Shown piece by piece: positions 59,081 to 64,000 of a stretch of DNA of 64,000 bases. Each line of letters opens with the position of its first letter. Within the stretch, counting starts at the first letter, position 1. A model generated the notes under the pieces. The model saw nothing but the letters and a program-made list of their open reading frames with translations. It did not search any database and was not told the origin of the DNA. The translations under genes were made by a program, and so were the position numbers. This DNA comes from Nocardioides campestrisoli (lineage in GTDB: Bacteria > Actinomycetota > Actinomycetes > Propionibacteriales > Nocardioidaceae): the NCBI RefSeq assembly GCF_013624435.2, contig NZ_CP061768.1:3996001-4060000 (forward strand), given 5' to 3'.

Positions 59081-59437
59081 ATGGGCTTGGCATGGGAGCA
59101 GGTGATCGTCGAGGCCGCGGACCCCGCGGCCTTGGGCCAGTGGTGGGCGGACGCGCTGGGGTGGGTGGTCGTCTACTCCTCCGCCGACGAGTTCGAGATC
59201 CGCCCGGAGCCCGATCGCCTGCCGGGGATCGACTTCATCCCGGCCGCGGGGAGCAGGAAGGGCAAGAGTCCCCTCCACCTCGACTTCCGTCCCGACGACC
59301 AGGCGGCCGAGGTCGAGCGGCTGCTGGCCCACGGCGCCCGCCGCGTCGACATCGGCCAGGGGGACGTGGCGTGGGTGGTGCTGGCCGACCCGGAGGGCAA
59401 CGAGTTCTGCGTGCTCAGCGAGCAGCAGCTCTCGTAG
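59081..59437 (+). CDS. VOC/glyoxalase-like protein
   Basis: 118 residues: VIVEAADPAALGQWWADALGWVVV, KSPLHLDFRPDDQAAEVERLL, WVVLADPEGNEFCVLSE. Close to the gene at 44752. ATG at 59081 has TACGGT 6 nt upstream (59069-59074); an ATG at 59054 would be within that promoter. Confidence 0.87.
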   Translation: MGLAWEQVIVEAADPAALGQWWADALGWVVVYSSADEFEIRPEPDRLPGIDFIPAAGSRKGKSPLHLDFRPDDQAAEVERLLAHGARRVDIGQGDVAWVVLADPEGNEFCVLSEQQLS

Positions 59438-59446
59438 CGGCGCTCG

Positions 59447-59764
59447 TCAGCCTCGGGCGTCGCGGCGTTCCTGGAGTCGGGCCTGCGCCTCGGGCAGGTA
59501 GGCGAGGCACGGCGCCTGTACGTCGGGGTGCTTGGCGGTGAGGTGCAGGATCCACCGGTCCATGGCAGCCAGGTAGCCGTTGTCCTCACCGGGACGGCGG
59601 GTGCTCCACGCGCGGGTGCCCTTGCCGGGCCGCGGCACCTCGCACTGCGTGCACGAGAACTTGTAGGCGAAGGAGTCGTCGGGGGCGACGTCGATCTGGA
59701 CCACGGCCAGCTCCCCTGCCTCGAGGCTGGCCTTCCTCAGTCGGGCGGAGCGGCTGGCGGGCAC
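59447..59764 (-). CDS. Small protein with CxxC, unknown
   Basis: 105 residues. FKFSC-like YKFSCTQCEVPRPGKG has a CxxC pair, and a second Cys (APCLAYLPEA) follows. Not a family I recognise. Convergent with the VOC gene, 9 bp between stops. Confidence 0.6.
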   Translation of the reverse strand: MPASRSARLRKASLEAGELAVVQIDVAPDDSFAYKFSCTQCEVPRPGKGTRAWSTRRPGEDNGYLAAMDRWILHLTAKHPDVQAPCLAYLPEAQARLQERRDARG

Positions 59765-59804
59765 GGGAGACCTCGGTTCATGGCGGGAGCTGGACGCCTC
59801 CAGC

Positions 59805-60185
59805 CTAGGCGCGGGCGACGGCGACCACGAAGACCACGTCGTCCGGCTCGGAGAGGTCGGTGCCGAGCACGGTAACCCGGTGCGTGCCGGCCTCGACGCC
59901 CATGGCGTCGTACTCCCGGCCGTGGACGTCGCGCAGGCTCAGCAGGCCCTCGGACTCGACCTCGAAGTCGCCGAGGTGCTCGAGATCGAGCCGGGCCACG
60001 ACCGCAGTCTCGGTCGAGGGGACGATCTGCACCTCGACGCCCCCGAGCTCGGTGTTGCGCAGGCCGACCGCGAGGCAGTCGCGGGTGGCGGCGACGTTGG
60101 CGTCGCCGAACGAGGTGGGCGGGGTGAAGTCCTCCCGTCCGACGAGCAGGACGACCGGATAGCTGGGGCGGATCTGGGGGCTCAC
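59805..60185 (-). CDS. Hypothetical protein, unknown
   Basis: 126 residues, acidic, mixed alpha/beta (VVLLVGREDFTPPTSFGDANVAATRDCL). No motif recognised. The GTG at 60185 has GATGCT 6 nt upstream, a partial -10. 43 bp from the next minus gene. Confidence 0.6.
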   Translation of the reverse strand: MSPQIRPSYPVVLLVGREDFTPPTSFGDANVAATRDCLAVGLRNTELGGVEVQIVPSTETAVVARLDLEHLGDFEVESEGLLSLRDVHGREYDAMGVEAGTHRVTVLGTDLSEPDDVVFVVAVARA

Positions 60186-60228
60186 CGCGCCAGCATCGCA
60201 GCGACCACGGACATCGTCGTACGCCGCC

Positions 60229-60753
60229 TCACCCGAGGTCGGCGACCGCGACGTCCTCGATCAGGGCCTGCTCGGGGTCCCACCAGCGGAGGCGGTCGCA
60301 GACCAGCTCGCGCGGGGCGTCGGTGTCGTGCAGCACCTCGAGCGCCGTCGGGAGCAGCCGCCGCGGCACGCGCCGCGCGACGGTGACGTGCGGGGTCCAG
60401 ACCGGGTGCCGCAGCGTCGGGGCCAGCGCCCGGACCCGAGCGGCGGCGTCCGCAAGAGCCTGGTCCGGCTCGACCAGGTGGGCGAGCGTCACCCGGGGAC
60501 CCTGCCCGAACATGACCACCCCCCGCAGGGCGATCCGTGCCGGCAGGAGCCGCCCGATCGTCTCGCGGGCGTCGTCGACGACGGTGTCGTCGAGGGCAGC
60601 GGCGGTCGCGACGAGCGTGACGTGCGGCGAGTTGGTCATCGACCGGTGGTCGGCCTGCGACGGCACGCCGGCGGCCTTGAGCGCCTCCCACTGCGCCACC
60701 ACCGCGGCCGCGGAGCTGGGCTCGAAGCTGAGCTCGAGAGCGTGGTCGGCCAC
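60229..60753 (-). CDS. 2'-5' RNA ligase/2H phosphoesterase-like protein
   Basis: 174 residues with the two HxT motifs of the 2H superfamily: SPHVTLVATA and WTPHVTVARR. Such enzymes act on cyclic phosphates or 2'-5' linked RNA. GTG at 60753 with TATCCT 6 nt upstream (leaderless). Confidence 0.85.
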   Translation of the reverse strand: MADHALELSFEPSSAAAVVAQWEALKAAGVPSQADHRSMTNSPHVTLVATAAALDDTVVDDARETIGRLLPARIALRGVVMFGQGPRVTLAHLVEPDQALADAAARVRALAPTLRHPVWTPHVTVARRVPRRLLPTALEVLHDTDAPRELVCDRLRWWDPEQALIEDVAVADLG

Positions 60754-60908
60754 GACTGGAGGATAGGTCAGCAGGTGAGGACGGGCGGCTCGCCCTCGGT
60801 TGCCCGGTCCAGACCTGGAGAACCGACCCCCTGAGGGCGGTTTCCGTCGCCCGTTCCGTGCCACCATGTCGGACCCGACAGATGCGACGACGAGACGCGA
60901 GGCCCCCC

Positions 60909-61265
60909 ATGGCGCGTTACGAGGTCAACGAAGCAGCAGTGGCGAAGGCGCGCGAGCTGATCGCGGCGCGTCAGTACGTCCTGGACAGCGAGTGGGGCGA
61001 CGTACAGCCCGACGCGGACGCCGCTAACGCCTACCTCGAACGGCACGGGTGGGCGGACTACTCGGGCTGGCACCTCGGCCTCAAGGTCGGCGCCAAGAAC
61101 GAGACCAAGGCGCGCTACGCGTTCGCGTACGGCGACTTCCGTCGCGTCCACCGCAGCGGCCTGATCGCCTGCATCTACCGAGCCTCGGAGTGGCGGCACA
61201 AGCAGGTCGAGACCGCCGCCCACGACCTGCTCCAGGAGCTCGACCGGGTCGCCGGGATCGAGTAG
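60909..61265 (+). CDS. Conserved actinobacterial protein, unknown
   Basis: 118 residues. Core RQYVLDSEWGDVQPDADAANAYLERHGWADYSGWHLGLKVGA and YAFAYGDFRRVHRSGLIACIYRASEW (both in parts) is a pattern I recall in many actinobacteria but without a named function. ATG with GAGG 6 nt upstream. Confidence 0.72.
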   Translation: MARYEVNEAAVAKARELIAARQYVLDSEWGDVQPDADAANAYLERHGWADYSGWHLGLKVGAKNETKARYAFAYGDFRRVHRSGLIACIYRASEWRHKQVETAAHDLLQELDRVAGIE

Positions 61266-61370
61266 CCGTCGATCTGAGCCCGACCGTCAGGGTGACTAGT
61301 CGCCTCGGGGGCCTGATCTGAGCCGAACGTGCTATGGCGCTCCCCCCACGAGGATCAGTTGGGTAGACCT

Positions 61371-62192
61371 ATGTCCCCCCTCAAGAGTCGAGCGACCGCC
61401 ACGGTCCTCGCGTCCGTCGTCCTGGTCGGCGGTGGCTTCGGCCTCGCCGCGGCCGTCTCCGCCAACTCCCCCGCTCAGGTGAAGGTGTGCACCACGTCCA
61501 AGGACGTGGTGGTGTCGGCTGCCAAGAAGGGCAAGTGCCCCAAGAAGACCAAGCTGGTGACGATCTCCACCACCGGGGTGGTCGGCGAGCAAGGTCCGGC
61601 GGGTCCTGCCGGAGCGGTCGGGCCGGCCGGGGCACCCGGGGCGCCGGGCAGCGCCGGAGCGCCTGGCGAGCAGGGCGTTCCGGGCGTTCCGGGCGTGCCG
61701 GGCGTTCCGGGACCCGCCGGGCCGGAGGGTGATCGCGGACCTGCCGGGCCGGCCGGAGCCGAGGGTCAGCCCGGCGCGAAGGGCGACCCTGGACCCGCCG
61801 GCCCCCAGGGCGAGAAGGGCGAGCCGGGAGACGCTGGTCCCGCGGGTCCCCAGGGCGAGCGCGGCCTTCCCGGCATCCAGGGACCTGCCGGACCAGCCGG
61901 CCCGGGCGCGACGGTCCTCGGACAGAACACCGGCAGCGCCGGTGGTAGCCGGAGTGGCGAGTGCGTGATGGGCTCCTTGATGCTCACCGCCTCGCCGACC
62001 GTCGGACAGGGCGTCCCCGCGGCCGGGCAGTACCTGGCGATCAACACGAACACGGCGCTGTTCAGCCTGCTCGGCACCACGTACGGCGGCGACGGCAGGA
62101 CGACCTTCCGACTGCCCGACCTGCGGGCAGCAGCGCCCAACGGCACGAGCTACATGATCTGCACGGAGGGCATCTACCCCGCCCGCGACTGA
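61371..62192 (+). CDS. Secreted collagen-like protein with phage tail-collar-type C-domain
   Basis: 273 residues. Sec signal (TATVLASVVLVGGGFGLAAA in part), a short K-rich segment with two Cys (CTTSKDVVVSAAKKGKC), about 100 residues of Gly-X-Y repeats (GPAGPAGAVGPAGAPGAPGS, GVPGVPGVPGVPGPAGPE, GEKGEPGDAGPAGPQGERG), then a ~90-residue tail with NTALFSLLGTTYGGDGRTTFRLPDLR, the signature of the Tail_Collar/Mdp family. No phage genes nearby. Surface or spore-like appendage role is a guess. Confidence 0.82.
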   Translation: MSPLKSRATATVLASVVLVGGGFGLAAAVSANSPAQVKVCTTSKDVVVSAAKKGKCPKKTKLVTISTTGVVGEQGPAGPAGAVGPAGAPGAPGSAGAPGEQGVPGVPGVPGVPGPAGPEGDRGPAGPAGAEGQPGAKGDPGPAGPQGEKGEPGDAGPAGPQGERGLPGIQGPAGPAGPGATVLGQNTGSAGGSRSGECVMGSLMLTASPTVGQGVPAAGQYLAINTNTALFSLLGTTYGGDGRTTFRLPDLRAAAPNGTSYMICTEGIYPARD

Positions 62193-62297
62193 TCGTCGCG
62201 AACCGGCGCCGCCTCGTGAGCGCACCGGGCAGGAGCACGACGCCGCGCATCCCGCCTGAGCGGCCATGACCGGGCCGCACCTGGGTACGAGACACCC

Positions 62298-62822
62298 ATG
62301 ATGCGACGAGTGCTCTGGCAGGGACTGGTCTCCGGCGCGGTGGGGACCGTGGTGATGACGGCCGGCGAGAAGCTCGAGCAACGGCTCACCGGACGGCCGG
62401 ACTCCTACGTCCCCGCTCGGGTGCTGGCCCGGCTCACCGGGCTCCCGGAGCAGCCGCGCGAGCAGTCGCGGGCGCTCAACCTCGCCATGCACTACGGCCA
62501 GGGAGCCCTGGTCGGGGTGCTGCGGTCGCTGATGGCCCAGGTGGGCCTGCGCGGACCACTGGCCTCGGCGAAGTTCGCGGTGGTGCGGCTGACCAACGAC
62601 CAGATCCTGGAGAACGCGACCGGGGTGGGTGCCCCGCCGCAGACCTGGCCGCGCCAGGAGCTCGTCGTCGACCTGCTGCACAAGAGCGTCTACGCCTTCG
62701 TGACCGGGCTGGCCGCCGACGCCCTGGCGGCGAAGGACGGGCCCGGTCCCGGGCAGCGGCACGCGGCGCTGCGGGAGGGGCGGCACTCGGACGTCGGGCC
62801 GCTCCCACGGCACCAGTCCTAA
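62298..62822 (+). CDS. Membrane-associated protein, unknown (DUF1440-like)
   Basis: 174 residues. QGLVSGAVGTVVMTAGEKLEQRLTGRPDSYVPARV is followed by two or three hydrophobic helices (NLAMHYGQGALVGVLRSLMA, VYAFVTGLAADALA). The GxxGTxxMT start is like the DUF1440/YagU group. TACGAG 6 nt before the ATG. Its stop overlaps the recQ stop (CTAA at 62819-62822). Confidence 0.65.
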   Translation: MMRRVLWQGLVSGAVGTVVMTAGEKLEQRLTGRPDSYVPARVLARLTGLPEQPREQSRALNLAMHYGQGALVGVLRSLMAQVGLRGPLASAKFAVVRLTNDQILENATGVGAPPQTWPRQELVVDLLHKSVYAFVTGLAADALAAKDGPGPGQRHAALREGRHSDVGPLPRHQS

Positions 62823-64000
62823 GCCCGCTGAAGCAGCCCCTCGGCCTCCACGACCTCCAGCGACAGCGTCCGGTAGCCGACGTCCCCGAAGAGGATCGTC
62901 AGCCGGTCCTCCTCGACGTCGGTGACGGTGCCGACCCCGAACTCGGCGTGCCGCACCTGCGACTGCACCCGGTACGGCGCGTCCGCGGCGACCTCGGCGG
63001 TCTCCTCCACCAGGCCGGCGCGGCAGTTGTCGCAGAGGCCGCAGGGGTCCTCCTGCTGCTCACCGAAGTAGCCCACCAGGAACGCCGCCCGGCAGCGGTC
63101 GGTCTCGGCGTACCCCCGCATCATCTCGACCCGGGAGTCCTCCAGCCGGCGCTGGGCCTCGGCCCGGTCGATCACCGCGGTGGCGGTGGCGTAGGGGCCC
63201 GCGGAGTCGTCGATCGCGCCGACCTCCCGGGCCAGCGTGATCAGGTTGAGGATCCGGCCGGTCTTCCGCGCACCGAACTCGCACGCCGCGGTCACCTCAC
63301 GCGGGTCGGTGCTGCCGGCCGCATCGATCGCGCGGAGCACCTTCTCCACGTCCTTGCGCCGCGGCACCGTCGCGGAGAAGAACTTGCCCAGCGACAGGTC
63401 CTCGGGCCGGTAGACGAGCGTGCCGCGCGCGGGCTCGCCGTCGCGGCCGGCCCGGCCCACCTCCTGGTAGTAGGTGTCCGGCGACTCCGGGGCGTCGGCG
63501 TGCACGACGTACCGGATGTCCGGCTTGTCGATGCCCATCCCGAACGCCGAGGTCGCGACCACCAGGTCGACCCGGTCCTCGGTGAACGCGGCGTGCGCCT
63601 CCTCGCGGGTCCGCTGCGGCAGCCCCGCGTGGTAGACCGCCGTACGCAGACCCAGCTCGGCCAGCTGCTCGGCGTACATCTCGGCGCCCTTGCGGGTGCG
63701 GGCGTAGACCAGCCCGGAGCCGTGGCCCTCGGTCGCGGCTGCGCGCTCCTGCACCAGGTCGAGGACCAGCCGGCGCTGGTGCTCCGGGTCGACCGCGCGC
63801 ACCACCTCGAGGGCGAGGTTGTCCCGGGCGAAGCCGGTGACCACAGTCAGCGGGTCGTGCATGCCCAGCCGCTCTGCGATGTCCTCGCGCACCGGGTGTG
63901 CCGCCGTCGCGGTCATCGCGACCACGCGTGGTCGCCGCGCACCGCCGAGCTCGTCGACCAGGTCGCCCAGCCGGAAGTAGTCGGGCCGGAAGTCGTGGCC
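62819..64000 (-). CDS. recQ: RecQ-family ATP-dependent DNA helicase (cut by window end)
   Basis: The visible 393 residues are the C-terminal part; the N-terminus lies beyond 64000. Present are HDFRPDYFRLGDLV (upstream of motif IV), helicase motifs V-VI in VDLVVATSAFGMGIDKPDIRYVVHADAPES and YYQEVGRAGRDGEPA (in parts), and the zinc-binding GLCDNC region. The start seen at 63925 is internal. Lacks an HRDC domain. Confidence 0.92.
   Translation of the reverse strand, partial: GHDFRPDYFRLGDLVDELGGARRPRVVAMTATAAHPVREDIAERLGMHDPLTVVTGFARDNLALEVVRAVDPEHQRRLVLDLVQERAAATEGHGSGLVYARTRKGAEMYAEQLAELGLRTAVYHAGLPQRTREEAHAAFTEDRVDLVVATSAFGMGIDKPDIRYVVHADAPESPDTYYQEVGRAGRDGEPARGTLVYRPEDLSLGKFFSATVPRRKDVEKVLRAIDAAGSTDPREVTAACEFGARKTGRILNLITLAREVGAIDDSAGPYATATAVIDRAEAQRRLEDSRVEMMRGYAETDRCRAAFLVGYFGEQQEDPCGLCDNCRAGLVEETAEVAADAPYRVQSQVRHAEFGVGTVTDVEEDRLTILFGDVGYRTLSLEVVEAEGLLQRA

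Noticed and set aside
61371..62192. Prophage remnant because of the tail-collar domain
   Set aside because: Neighbours are housekeeping genes, and the protein has a signal peptide and collagen repeats, not a phage fibre layout.
1..64000. tRNA, rRNA, CRISPR, transposase, integrase
   Set aside because: No cloverleaf with TTCGANNC in proper place, no repeat-spacer array and no mobile-element gene could be found by eye.

Overview
The window reads as a chromosomal stretch of a high-GC actinobacterium, most likely a Nocardioides-type organism (family Nocardioidaceae). The reasons are strong G/C at third codon positions, frequent GTG starts, many leaderless genes with a TANNNT hexamer 5-7 nt before the start codon, DUF222/HNH (13E12-type) genes, an SigE-type sigma factor and a mycothiol-type maleylpyruvate isomerase fold. 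I see no rRNA, tRNA, CRISPR array, integrase or transposase. About 74 genes are supported. Two are cut by the window ends: serS (left) and recQ (right).

Layout. 0-9 kb: serS, a PAP2-diacylglycerol kinase fusion, a small membrane/HTH pair with its own operators, DUF4446, pheA, and two tandem paralogous membrane histidine kinases without a response regulator. 8.6-14.6 kb: a lipoprotein/membrane pair, an MFS transporter, and a divergent peptide-ligase module (RimK-like ATP-grasp fused to RCK_C, RimB-like protease, AstE-like deacylase). 15-21 kb: first DUF222-HNH gene, two HTH_42/YcaQ-AlkZ type glycosylase-like genes, a UBP zinc finger, a DinB-fold protein and a FrnE-type oxidoreductase. 21.1-23.0 kb is a lower-GC islet of small orphan genes. 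23-26.4 kb: SigE sigma factor and beta-propeller-like partners. 26.4-35.8 kb: AGPS-like flavoprotein, a protein with a Trp-Pro repeat between membrane segments, TetR, Zn-alcohol dehydrogenase operon, class A beta-lactamase, azoR/marR.

35.8-44.7 kb contains the clearest regulatory logic. An ArsR gene carries a perfect palindrome in its promoter spacer. A guanidine-III riboswitch sits before an SMR exporter. An AmtR-like TetR gene lies with an ammonium transporter and a type III glutamine synthetase, and both target promoters carry TTYRAT-N5-ATYGAA palindromes. 45-54 kb: secreted RTX-like protein, thioesterase, NmrA-like protein, subtilase, HTH protein, second DUF222-HNH gene (again with a LexA-like box), then a leader peptide, a MetV-MetF fusion and a methyltransferase in one overlapping operon. 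54-64 kb: STAS protein, membrane-anchored GH6 protein, epimerase, DUF309, a stand-alone GyrA-like fragment, secreted Lys-rich protein, VOC protein, 2H phosphoesterase, a collagen-like/tail-collar surface protein and recQ.

Most genes are housekeeping or lineage-typical. The best leads for new biology are the Trp-Pro repeat membrane protein, the leader peptide in front of metF, the AmtR-like operator set, the SOS-linked DUF222-HNH pair, the collagen/collar fusion, the low-GC islet and the GyrA-like micro-gene. Promoter and operator statements come from reading the sequence; family assignments come from recalled motifs, with no database search.
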